64,000 nt of DNA from Stereum hirsutum FP-91666 SS1 (Eukaryota > Basidiomycota > Agaricomycetes > Russulales > Stereaceae), in the NCBI RefSeq assembly GCF_000264905.1, contig NW_006763136.1, forward strand, positions 2,280,057-2,344,056, read 5' to 3'. A program made the translations under genes and the position numbers. The notes below the pieces were generated by a model that worked only from the letters and a program-made list of their open reading frames with translations, was not told where the DNA came from and made no database searches. The stretch's first letter is position 1, and each line of letters opens with the position of its first letter. Below, piece by piece: positions 55,161 to 64,000 of this stretch.

Positions 55161-55818
55161 ACTTGTATCACTGACGAGGGTGAAGAGCGAGGGAGACAGG
55201 GCTGGTGGACGTTCAAGCTCAAAAAACTTCCAAGATGAATCGCAGCCAGTCGAACGAGCCTGAAAAGCGTTCGGCCGGTCGAATGCCGCATCGATGAGGT
55301 TTGGAGTATCGCACAGCGATCAGTGGTCTGTTTCGTCGGCCATGGCGAGCGGAAGCAAAATGAGAGAGCCCCTCGGGCTTTGTATCACCGAGTCGTGCAG
55401 CACTGTGCACATATCCGAGTACCAGCCAGATTTGTGCTGCCTAGAGTAAAATGGACATGTATTACAAGGGACTAGGCTAGACACATAAGGTGTTAACGCG
55501 TAGTACGCGTCCTACGCGTCGTAGACGTCGTTCGGTGAGAACGAACAGCGAAGGAGCGCCGGAGACCGCTTTAGGAAGGCCTCCGGTGCTCGCCGGTCAG
55601 CTCGCGTTTAAGCCCCGACCGGACCTACCCCATCAGCGAAGCTGACAGCCCCTTGAGCCCCTTGGCGAGCCTTGCAAGCGCTAGCAAGCTCCTCCAAGCT
55701 TTGGCTAGCTCTCCAAGAGACCATCAGCTTCGCTGATGCCCCCCTCCCCCCTCCGGTTTATTAATTTATTTGTGCTGCTCCCTTGCGCATCCCAATAACT
55801 GCCGCAGCTACACTTGCT
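55161..55818. promoter_or_regulatory. Bidirectional control region of the transposon, rich in short inverted repeats
   Basis: 658 bp between the two divergent starts. It contains CGTAGTACGCGTCCTACGCG and nearby palindromes (about 55498-55535), CATCAGCGAAGCTGA at 55631-55645 and the palindrome CATCAGCTTCGCTGATG at 55722-55738, plus repeated AAGC/GAGC motifs between them. These could be transposase or silencing binding sites or simple remnants. Just before the transposase start lies GTGCTGCTCCCTTG, which also appears inverted at about 48965-48980 near the left end. Confidence 0.5.
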
Positions 55819-58794
55819 ATGACTCTAACTGGGAAAAAACAAACCCGTCAGCCACGAAAAGATCCATTCATTACAGTCTCTGCCAGCCAAGCAAACAGGG
55901 AGAAGGGCGGTCTTTCCTCTCGCAGTGTTGCGTCACAGCTCTATATCCACGAATTAAAACCCACTCCGCAACAAGAGAAGACAATCTCCACTTTGTATGA
56001 GGAAGGCCATGGCTTCGATAACATGTACAGATGCGTGGTTGACGTGGAACAGGTGGAAGCAGCGTCTTTGCTGGCGTCGCTCGGGCTGGACACGGCAAGG
56101 ACACGGACACTCGTGAATCACTCGCCAACCGCTGGCATGTTAGGTGGACAAATGGGAATCGGAGGGATGATACACATCGTGTACTTTATCAGTGGTGTGC
56201 ACACATCAATTGGCGTTAGCTAAAAAGCTTACTGACACGGAACTTCCAGCGATTGCGGTTATAATCATACTGCCGCGGGGACGAAGATCCGTCAGAATCC
56301 CGTACCGTTCACGGAATGCCCTGCTCATGTAGAACTCACCTATGTCGTCAGCACACAACGTATCCTTAGAATCCGCGGACTCTCCAAGCACAACGCTGCG
56401 TGCAAAGCCGCCAAGTATAGCCAGATACCCCGTCGCCCTCTTCATCCGTCCGTCTTCGCTGTGGCCCTCAAACAGCTTGCTGAAGGAGTCAATCTAGACA
56501 ACATACATGAGAAGAATACTCAGATGTTCAAAGCAGGTCTATATAAAGGACAACCGACGAACATGGACGAGAGCAAGTCAGCATACCGTTGGCTCCTGAA
56601 GCGCCATGACACACAGTCACTCTATTGGCAATACAACCGCCTGCACGGTATCAATGTTACTGAAGCCGCCCATGTCAACATCGATGAATGGATGGACAAG
56701 ACATCGCCTCGATACAATCCCAAGATCGCGGATGCGATCTTCCACTATTCTGCGCGTGCAGAGCGGGGCGATTGATTTGAAGTATGCATTGCAACTGATG
56801 AGATGAAGGAGGCGGCGTGGCGTCACGGAGATTGAAGCCAAATTCTCCTGGATGGAACGTTTGGGGTCAGTACGAAGAAGATCCTTCTATTTATCCTGAT
56901 GGGGCTAGATGAGAAATGTCGCGGCGAACCTCTCGCAATGTTCCTCTTCTCTGCTCCTTCTGGTAATTGCCACACTGCCGCTGGGTACAATACAGAGATC
57001 CTGGAGAAGCTTCTGAGAGCTTGGAGGACCTCACTAGGTGAGAGGGATGGACGTACCTTCAATCCCGCCGTAGCGATCACCGATACCGATCTCATGGAAC
57101 GCAACGCCCTCATGCGAGTGTTCCCCGACATATGGCTCCTGATCTGCAAGTTTCATCTTCGTCAGTCGTGGCGAAATCACCGAAACAAGCTTTTACGAGG
57201 GCGCTCACCTGTCCACATGTCTCTCAAAGCTCGAATGGCCCGCCTCGAAACCGAACTCGTCGCCACAACAAATTTTAACGAGGCTCGGGAGATGTTGGCG
57301 AAGGAGAAGGCCGTGCTTGAAAGGATGCTGGTGGACTATCCAATGATCACGTCGAACGGCCTGGAGCACCTCCGTTATCTTGGTGACGGGTACTGGATGA
57401 AAGACGAGAGCCTGTGGAGAAGCTGGTCAGATTATGGACACCGATATGCCGCTGTACTCCTTCATTGCAACATTGAAGGGGTACTCACCACGACAAATCA
57501 TCTGGAGTCCTTTAACGGAATCTTGAAGCGTAAATACCTGCGTCGCTGGCAGCGAGGGAACCGATGTCTCCGAGTCGATGTGCTCATCAAGCTACTCGTC
57601 ACGAAGATTCTTCCGGCGATATTTGAGCAACAAACGCTTGAAGTACAGGAGGAGGATCGTTGGAGGAGGATCTTGTTGACCCTACCAGGAGGCACAGCTC
57701 TCGTTGGCGGGCTGTCATCGAACGCCGGCCGTGCCGTTCTACCGCCCATCGCCTACTTTGTTCAAGACACCGCACGCGACCAGGCGGCAGCCGAACTTCT
57801 ACAAGAGAATCAAATCAGCGTACCTGCTTTCGACTTTCGGACCCAAAGCTTCCTCTTCACATGCTACTCGTCGTACACAACTGTCTACGATCCTCATCCG
57901 ACCCTGTACAATATCGCGGTTTCGACGGATGGTTCGGCTTGCTGTGACTGCGCCGACTTCACTCAACAAGGAGGAGCATGTAAGCATCTCCGTGCCGCGC
58001 TCCTTTGGCTCGACAAGCGCCGCAGTGAAGACCCAAGAATGCCATCAGTCACTTTGCCTTGCTCGGAGGATGAAGCACGGAAACGTACACAGACAGACCT
58101 CTTCTCACGGCTTCAAGACACGGGCGCAGTCGCACCATCCCTACCAACTGGTGTTATGCGAGGCATCCCTGCTGCAGTCGTAGATGAGGCCATACGAGAA
58201 GCAAACGAGATGTTGTACGAGCATGTGGGCGAGGACGGAGAGGGGAAGGAAGACTCCAGAGAAGACGGGGAGGAAGAGGACGACGACAGCGATCTTGAGA
58301 GTGTGGCAACAGACACTGGCGAAGACTGCGAGTTTATATTCACAGCGCTTGATCATACAGGTAGTGCTCGGCGTGCGATCGACGAGCAAACTTTCGCAAG
58401 AGTGCTATTCGACCTGGCTTGTGTGGCACCGAAGCTCGGTCAGCTCGGACGCTACCTCAAGGACACTCACAGAACGTTCAGCCCTGCTGATGCAGAGAAG
58501 GCCGCTCAAGCAAAGGCAGATATCAATCTGCTTTCCGAGCAGTTAGGGCACCTCCTAGAGATGAAAGGCCCACCCATATCGGAGCCACATCAAACCAGCG
58601 CCACACCAGAGCGTCCACAAACCCCGAAACCTACCTTTGCCACATCATTATCTCTCAGCAAGGGGGAGGTCGCCAAAGGTTCACAGAGTGGTGGACAAAG
58701 TGAGGTAGAGCGTATGAGGTTGAAGAGAGCATCTCTCTACCCACACTCGCCAGAGAAGGATGCAAAGCAGCATCAATCTTACGGCCACGATTGA
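55819..58794 (+). pseudogene. MULE transposase with SWIM zinc finger, interrupted by two in-frame TGA codons
   Basis: DDE transposase of the Mutator-like superfamily. Start at ATG 55819 (MTLTGKKQTRQPRKDP). One intron of about 100 nt ends near 56249, before a Cys/His stretch CGYNHTAAGTKIRQNP that resembles a FLYWCH/WRKY-type DNA-binding finger. The transposase core then follows: LLDGTFGVSTKK (first Asp near 56851), VAITDTDLMERNAL (second Asp near 57082), LICKFHLRQSWRNHRNK, and HLESFNGILKRKYL (catalytic Glu near 57505). The SWIM finger is CCDCADFTQQGGACKHLRAA (about 57940-58000). An acidic tail ends the frame at 58794. Two TGA codons, at 56773-56775 and 56833-56835, lie in the same frame, 19 codons apart, within a conserved region; both follow GAT, so CGA-to-TGA changes are likely. 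No intron choice removes both. About 950 codons; the copy is probably inactive unless the stops are sequence errors or readthrough. Confidence 0.9.
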
Positions 58795-58965
58795 CTTGTA
58801 CATTACCTCATGCCGTAGCTCTTGATCTCTTTTCAGACAGTGGTGTTCACACGCGCCTAATTCAGCTCCTTTTCATGCTCAAAGAGCGAACTAACAAGGA
58901 TATCTAGAATTATGGACTACTTAAAAGCATGCGGGTCTCAAGTGTACTTATATAAATGTGTTGTC

Positions 58966-59104
58966 CAGCGTGCTACGACGAAGGGTATTTGTACAAGTCG
59001 ACGAGGACGCGTTGAACGAGAGTGCGGCGCGCGTCAGAGCGAGCCGCGAGCTGTGATTCTGGTTGTGTCCAGAAAAGGCAGTTGGTTGGGAGAGCTCACC
59101 ACCC
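58966..59104 (-). repeat. Right terminal inverted repeat
   Basis: Plus strand begins CAGCGTGCTACGACGAAGGG and ends GAGCTCACCACCC, the mirror of the left end. Same length, about 96 % identical by hand count. Confidence 0.92.
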
Positions 59105-59113
59105 GAGATGGTG
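59105..59113 (+). repeat. Right 9-bp target-site duplication
   Basis: GAGATGGTG, identical to 48706-48714. Confidence 0.92.
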
Positions 59114-60403
59114 ACGTGCAATTCCCGCAGGCGTGGCATGGTGTTTGTGCATTGTTTGGTCCCTGCCAAAACGCGCTGAACTGGTGGTCCGCAGATAGAT
59201 TATTTTGTTACACAGCCATCTGCTCTCCAGTGACCGTATAGTTTGCTACAAGGGGTCTCAAGATGTTAATGCGTCTCCGTAAGACTTTTTGAGAGGAACT
59301 GAGTAAGTCAACTTCCCTCAGAGTAGAAGACAACTGATGCGCCACCACCGGAAATGGGTGGACCGAGGGCAGAATGGCACACATTGCGAGGCTTCATGTC
59401 CCCAGTCGACACGAATTGCATGGCATACACTCGCTTTCACCCAAGACCTTTTCATACAATCGAATTGTATCATGTATTTGGATGTTACCTTGGAACAAAT
59501 TTCAGAGATAATGCCCTTCTTGTGCCCTTCAAATATTCTGTGGATTTGTTTTTGCCAATTTTACCTGGTTGTATATCATTCCCCCCATAGGATATTCTCA
59601 CGATAGAATCAGCCGAATCCCTACCAAGCCAACATCCGCATACATACAATCCTTCATTTGTATGCAAACATTTTTCATTATTTCCTCTCTGACTTGCGCA
59701 AAAGTTGTCCGACCAGAAGGTGTATTTGAGACCACATCACTCACTGGGTTTGGCGGAAACCAAACAATGCCCAAACACCATGCTGTGCCTGCGGGAATTG
59801 CGCGTCACCACTTGAGACGAGCTATCTCCCCACTGTCACAGCATCACATCACGCCTCTGTCAGTGGTGGTGGCGTCTTTTTCTTGGGAGCTACCCCTCGA
59901 GCTGTCTGTTATGGTCACTCGTCCTCCATCACTCTCGGTTCCCGGTGTTTCCCAGTCATTCTGTCTCGTTCCGGTGTCTCTGCCTGTGCCGTTCAGTGCT
60001 CAAATATGCCTGACAAGTCTAAACAAATAAATGTGGGCCAATTACAGCCTTCATTCTTCCACCTGTGTGAGGAACATAATTATTTGAACACAGGTAAACG
60101 TGTTGGGAGCTTCTAACTTTTGTGGCATTTTTGCCACAGCAAGGTCAGCCTGTTTTGTTCCAGAGATGTTTAGACAAGAAAGCTGGTCAAAAGATGTATT
60201 ATAATCAGTCGGCCAGCACTGTTCGATCTGAAGGAACAGGTCTGGCCTGGAGGGCGTGGAATTAGGGTTATGCTGGGTTATGTAGACCGCGAATGAGCTC
60301 AGAGCATGTGATCCGTGACTGTCACTTTGCAGGTCCCTGCATAGGCTCTGATCAACCATTATCACCTGACATGAAGATGATCAAACACTGTTATAACGGC
60401 TGT

Positions 60404-60557
60404 TCCAATTTGGAGGCCTTTTGTGGGCTTGCCCTCGTGCCTGCCTCTTATGGAAATGTTGCCTGCGGGAGAGGACTGTCTAGAACCCTCTCCCCGTGTG
60501 CAACATTTCCATATGAGGCAGGCGCAGAGGCGGCCCGCAAAACACCCTGGAATTGGA
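60404..60557. repeat. Long imperfect hairpin
   Basis: Two arms of about 70 nt pair around an 11-nt loop (60475-60485, ACTGTCTAGAA). The inner arms pair well, e.g. GCCTGCCTCTTATGGAAATG with its inverse CATTTCCATATGAGGCAGGC, and GGGAGAGG with CCTCTCCC. The outer part (TTTTGTGGG with CCCGCAAAA, TCCAATT with AATTGGA) pairs with bulges. It may be a foldback element or a small-RNA hairpin. Confidence 0.65.
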
Positions 60558-60901
60558 CAAGACCAGTCCCTGCATATAGTTGCAGAAAAAATCTTGTGCC
60601 GGTGCCAGCGGAGTGCTAACGACACCGGCACTTGCCATCCAGTCGAGCGTGAGCATGAAAACTTCACTTTTGCTCCTTATTGTCTCTTCTCCTCTTCCGC
60701 CTCCTCTTCTGCCTCCTCGCTCTTGGCTCCCGCTCTTTACCCTTCCCAGGGTATTTCTTGCTCAGTTTGGTTCTTTTTGTTTCAATATATCCCTCTACTC
60801 CAGATCTTAAGACCTTCTAACGGATCACCTTTCCAGTGCTTCCTTCATTTCACGCCGCCTATCCTGATCTCCCCCTTTACCCTATTTGTTACTCCATTCT
60901 C

Positions 60902-61072
60902 ATGGCCAACACCCGCCTACAAAATCATTCCCAGGGGGACACTGCCCCTGCTTCCAGTGCTCACCTTGGCCTCGCACTGCCCACACCTGTGAATTCCCAG
61001 GCACAGTCTGGTCCCTCCAATCAAGATGGCCAGCTGCCAGCTCAGCAGCAATCTGCTCCGTCAGCAAATTAG
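60902..61072 (+). CDS. Short frame, possible gag-leader remnant
   Basis: 56 codons, MANTRLQNHSQGDTAPASS to APSAN, rich in Gln, Ser and Pro. It is not recognised with certainty. It resembles the start of gag in fungal Ty3/Gypsy elements, but no downstream domain is present, so it may be a fossil or chance. Confidence 0.2.
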   Translation: MANTRLQNHSQGDTAPASSAHLGLALPTPVNSQAQSGPSNQDGQLPAQQQSAPSAN

Positions 61073-61747
61073 TCGCCGGAATACTTGGCCATCCGACGCC
61101 ACACATAGTCGATGGCTCGACGCAATCCTCGAGAACCGGACATAACCGCACCTAGAATATCTATGGACAATATATTTGATGCGAGTTGTAACTAGAGTTG
61201 TCAAGGTTGTGACGGGCCTCGGAGGTTTGTTCATTCACGACCGTTGAGAACAGTTCCGAGAATTGTGGTGCGTCGTGAACGGTTGCAGAGCACGTGTGGT
61301 GCACATTTTATGCTGTACATCGCGTCCCGTGGGTACTCATGCAATCGCTGCGAGCTTATACACTGCATGACATGCTGCTGTTGGCAATACTGTGATTTTC
61401 TTTTGCTCTTTGTGGCTTTTTTTTTACTGGTCACTCGTGAAGGAAGGATCAAATAATATTACATTGGCAGCTGGGCTCGTAGATACAGTGGTAAATATAT
61501 AGAGGACTACAGAAGATAGCCTATCACATAAAACACCCTCAAACCCTTAATATATGCCATGAAGAGAAATTCATCAAGGCTTGAGAATGCCAAAAACATC
61601 GTGAAAACATACCATGCACAACAAAATATCAACCAGTAGATGATGATAACACTACAACGAGAGAGGAGCGTGAGTACATAGGTCACTGTGGTACAAATAG
61701 CAAGTGATGCACCTGGAGCCGCCACGCAGGCCTGGATGCTCGATGAG

Positions 61748-61752
61748 GGTAT
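61748..61752 (+). repeat. 5-bp target duplication, left
   Basis: GGTAT, repeated exactly at 63564-63568 on the other side of the LTR element. Confidence 0.85.
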
Positions 61753-62040
61753 TGTCACGACCACACCAGAACAACCATATCCTACAAAGAGGGGTTGCTG
61801 GCAGGCGATCTCTCACTCAGAAACACACACCAAGGGCGAGGAAAAGGTTGTATAGGGGGGAGACTGACGATCTCAAGACTAGAGTACAAAACAGGAAGTA
61901 GGTAGGTTTATATACTAGCCAGAACCAAACACAACCAAACCCAGGCCACAGTGGCACAGAAACTCGGAAAAGTGTGGCCCAACTGTGGCACCCACCAGGA
62001 AATAATAGAAAAGGCATGGAAATGACAAAAGGTCATGACA
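61753..62040 (-). repeat. 3' LTR (element orientation)
   Basis: Plus strand begins TGTCACGACC and ends GGTCATGACA, so both ends carry the TG...CA inverted terminal pentamer TGTCA/TGACA. 288 bp. The first 6 bp beyond it, TTACCC, lead into the polypurine tract. Confidence 0.9.
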
Positions 62041-62054
62041 TTACCCCCCTCTTT
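62041..62054 (-). other. Polypurine tract
   Basis: On the minus strand AAAGAGGGGGGTAA immediately precedes the LTR start, as expected for the plus-strand primer of reverse transcription. Confidence 0.6.
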
Positions 62055-63275
62055 AAGGTCATCGTCCTGATGATCAGCGAGAGTGAGACAATGTGCACAA
62101 CTGAAAGGGGTGAAAGGGAAGAAAGGGGAGAAGAGACAAGGAGGACACAGCAAAAGCTGAGAAATAAAGGGGAGCAAAAGCACTGGAAGGTCATAAAAGG
62201 GCGTGAACAGTGTCGTAAGGGGCATGAAGAACATACAGCAAGAATGAAAGAAATCTGTCCATAAATGCTGAAGATATTCATGAAAAGGGGGGAAGAAGGG
62301 TGAACGTCGTTGGGGATAGCGCCGAGACATAACCAGACATCGTAGAATAAAAGCGAGGGTAGGGGCGGGTAGGGGATGGATAAGGCTCGTGGGAATCGAA
62401 GACCGCGTGGGAAACGAACCGCAAATCACGGAGATAAGGAAGGAAGAAGTTGGGGGAGGGAAGGAGGGGGGAGGAAGAAACAAGGGAGAATATCTCAAGA
62501 ACGGATGGACGGATCTGGATGCGGTTTGGGGTAGGTGTAGGTGTGTATGGAAGGAGTAGGGAGAAAGAGACCGCATGAGAAACGAACAGGTAGATCCCGA
62601 GATATCAGCCCATCTGTCCCAGCCCAGCCCTCTCCAACCCTCTGCACCAAAATCCGAATATCTCCGTCAATTCCCACACAATCTCCACTAACCCGGACCT
62701 CTGGGGAATCCTTGGATCGCGCTCTACGCGATGGTTTAATCGGATCGGGTAGATAAGGGATGGATCAAAAATGCGGAGGCGAAACTTGATGAGGGGGAGG
62801 AGGAGGTGAAGTGAGGTGAAAGCTGTGGAAATCCAATGTGCTGGCAGATCCAGGAAGCTAGAGTCGAGTGGAGGGTAATGGAAGGTAGTGTGTGTGTCGT
62901 CTAACCTATGGCTCCAGGCCAAGATGGCACCAGGGAGGAGGAGATAGCGGCAGCTGCCCAGAGGCAAGAGCTGGGGTGATAGCTGAGGTGTAGGAGTGGA
63001 AGGAGGCGAAGTCAAGGCCAGGCAATCGATGGGAGTATCAACTCAAGGCTCAAGACGAGCCAGAGGGTGTTGGAGGTAGTAGGGGTGATGGTGAGATACA
63101 ACTGTTAACGGACAGAGGAAACCGGCATGAAGATGCGAGGGTGACCGGAATAGAGAAGAAAGGGAAGACTATTAGGGGAGTGAATAGTGCTGGCCAATCC
63201 GTATCCCAGGAGCCACTAATGTAGGCCCAAACAGAGTAGAGAGATCGTCCAGGAGCAAGGGGAGTCTTGAGATGA
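62055..63275. other. Internal noncoding part of the LTR element
   Basis: No gene domain. A purine-rich stretch (62100-62480) gives long minus-strand frames by composition only. Two related stretches, GACCGCGTGGGAAACGAACC near 62400 and GACCGCATGAGAAACGAACA near 62570, form a diverged short direct repeat. No tRNA-primer site was recognised next to the right LTR. Confidence 0.5.
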
Positions 63276-63563
63276 TATCACAACCACACCAGAACAACCA
63301 TATCCTACAAAGAGGGGTTGCTGGCAGGCGATCTCTCACTCAGAAACACACACCAAGGGCGAGGAAAAGGTTGTATAGGGGGGAGACTGACGATCTCAAG
63401 ACTAGAGTACAAAACAGGAAGTAGGTAGGTTTATATACTAGCCAGAACCAAACACAACCAAACCCAGGTCACAGTGGCACAGAAACTCGGAAAAGTGTGG
63501 CCCAACTGTGGCACCCACCAGGAAATAATAGAAAAGGCATGGAAATGACAAAAGGTCATGACA
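63276..63563 (-). repeat. 5' LTR (element orientation)
   Basis: Same 288 bp as 61753-62040 with about three transitions: TATCACAACC at its start instead of TGTCACGACC, and GGTCACAG for GGCCACAG. Confidence 0.9.
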
Positions 63564-63568
63564 GGTAT
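63564..63568 (+). repeat. 5-bp target duplication, right
   Basis: GGTAT, matching 61748-61752. Confidence 0.85.
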
Positions 63569-64000
63569 GAGAAAACTCAAACCATACCTTACACTATAAT
63601 TCTACAGCTAACTGCACCTGCTGTAACGTCTCTATTATTTTTCTTCTCTTTTCTTGTTACTTTCTTGTCGCGGGCCACACGAAGCGCGAGTCTTACGTTC
63701 GTGTGGCACCTTTGGGCCACAACTACAGCCCCAAGCCGCAGTATCGGGTTACCTCATGTTTATAGCTGTACGTTTTAGGTTTGAACTCTATCGACTCATG
63801 TATTTAACTTACGAGGTCCTCGAGGAGGACCGTATCGTGAATAACATTCTTCTTACTTTTTTCCTGATTTTTCCCGCTTTATTCGCTTCGTGAGATCGCG
63901 CTCGAGATTACTCGCGCGACCTCTCTCGGCAACTCGCTTCAGTGCTTCCGGTCGGGTCGGATATCGAATACATCCGGACCTACAACTTCGCACGTGTTCG
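63569..64000. other. Right edge, no gene recognised
   Basis: AT-rich 63580-63660. A perfect 10-bp inverted repeat GCCACACGAA / TTCGTGTGGC occupies 63674-63683 and 63698-63707 with a 14-nt loop. Pyrimidine-rich stretch near 63840-63890. The end holds TCG-rich short repeats. No domain seen in any frame. Confidence 0.35.

Larger units (their letters stand above)
48715..59104. mobile_element. Complete MULE DNA transposon, 10.39 kb, with two divergent genes
   Basis: Bounded by 139-bp terminal inverted repeats and a 9-bp target duplication, both found directly in the sequence. Inside, on the plus strand, is a MULE transposase with SWIM finger, damaged by two stop codons. On the minus strand is a nine-exon zinc-finger/PHD gene of about 1,830 codons that looks intact. 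A 658-bp repeat-rich stretch (55161-55818) separates their starts. It is thus a full-length copy that probably could no longer mobilise itself without an intact transposase from elsewhere. It is inserted 126 bp from the DUF155 start. Confidence 0.9.
59114..61752. other. Gene-poor repeat-rich region
   Basis: No gene recognised. A long imperfect hairpin lies at 60404-60557. An ATG frame at 60902-61072, MANTRLQNHSQGDTAPAS, has the look of a gag leader of a Ty3-type element, but no gag or pol follows. A C/T-rich tract precedes it (60660-60760). AT-rich 61440-61640. Probably old transposon debris. Confidence 0.4.
61753..63563 (-). mobile_element. Non-autonomous LTR retrotransposon, 1.81 kb
   Basis: Two 288-bp direct repeats (LTRs) in the same orientation flank 1,235 bp. 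A 5-bp target duplication GGTAT bounds them. Next to the left LTR a polypurine tract (on the minus strand AAAGAGGGGGG) fits a 3' end, so the element reads on the minus strand. The inside has no gag, protease, reverse transcriptase or integrase; the open frames are low-complexity. The LTRs differ at only about three positions, all transitions, so the insertion is recent. Such elements borrow enzymes from a full-length relative. Confidence 0.88.

Noticed and set aside
56776..56846. An intron from GTATGC (56782) to TTGAAG removing the second stop
   Set aside because: The removed stretch codes for conserved transposase residues, the first stop would remain, and the acceptor is poor.
55819..58794. 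Assignment of the transposase to the KDZ (Kyakuja-Dileera-Zisupton) group
   Set aside because: The SWIM finger, DGTFG motif, HLESFNG region and 9-bp target duplication fit MULE; KDZ-specific CxC features were not seen.
61908..62576. 222-codon minus-strand frame across the LTR as a gag gene
   Set aside because: It is a Phe/Pro/Ser/Leu-rich product of a purine-rich tract, runs into the LTR and has no gag zinc knuckle.
1..64000. CRISPR arrays, bacterial-type operons or ribosome-binding sites
   Set aside because: No regularly spaced repeats; the DNA is eukaryotic with spliced genes.

Overview
The window is nuclear DNA of a filamentous basidiomycete, most likely an Agaricomycete. The genes carry many short introns (about 45-130 nt, GT-AG with a few GC-AG). 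The gene set is fungal: PEX13, SEC5, DCP1, a Gti1/Pac2 (WOPR) regulator, a sterol glucosyltransferase, a PMP3-type proteolipid and a macrofage-activating-glycoprotein-like GPI protein. The mobile elements also fit: a Tad/I-like LINE with RNase H, a MULE with a SWIM finger, and an LTR element. Most genes were rebuilt exon by exon by joining open frames across consensus splice sites; these joins are hand calls without transcript data.

Layout. 1-10.7 kb: the 5' part of an ACS-type MFS permease (-), an amidohydrolase (+), a secreted GPI-anchored glycoprotein (-), a secreted type-B carboxylesterase (-) and an omega-like glutathione transferase (+). 12-26 kb: sparse, with a Ser-rich protein (-), PEX13 (+), a tiny five-exon PMP3 gene (-), an unknown charged protein (-) and a ~1,270-residue coiled-coil protein ending in a J-like HPD segment (+). 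26.6-40.4 kb: a dense run, all on the minus strand: Gti1/Pac2, DNAJC11-like, DCP1, an unknown protein and a sterol 3-beta-glucosyltransferase. 40.5-42.4 kb: a 5'-truncated LINE fills the region shared by the divergent glucosyltransferase and SEC5. 42.5-48.6 kb: SEC5 (+) and a DUF155 (RMD1/RMD8/Sif) membrane protein (-). 48.7-59.1 kb: one large transposon. 59.1-64 kb: gene-poor repeats with a short non-autonomous LTR retrotransposon.

The most notable object is the 10.39-kb transposon at 48715-59104. It has 139-bp terminal inverted repeats (about six mismatches by hand) and a perfect 9-bp target duplication, GAGATGGTG. It carries two divergent genes. One is a MULE transposase with a SWIM finger, interrupted by two in-frame TGA codons that look like CGA-to-TGA transitions. 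The other is an apparently intact nine-exon gene of about 1,830 codons. It encodes an N-terminal zinc finger, a body with motifs reminiscent of P-element/THAP9-type RNase-H-fold transposases, a Cys/His region and a C-terminal PHD finger. A MULE carrying a second transposase-like, chromatin-reader-bearing protein is the best candidate here for an undescribed system. The P-element comparison is inference from motifs only.

Other points of note: a probable 4-nt microexon followed by a GC-AG intron in the Gti1/Pac2 gene, an 18-nt exon holding the esterase nucleophile elbow, ubiquitin-interacting-motif-like repeats at the tail of the sterol glucosyltransferase, and a perfect CRE in front of PMP3.
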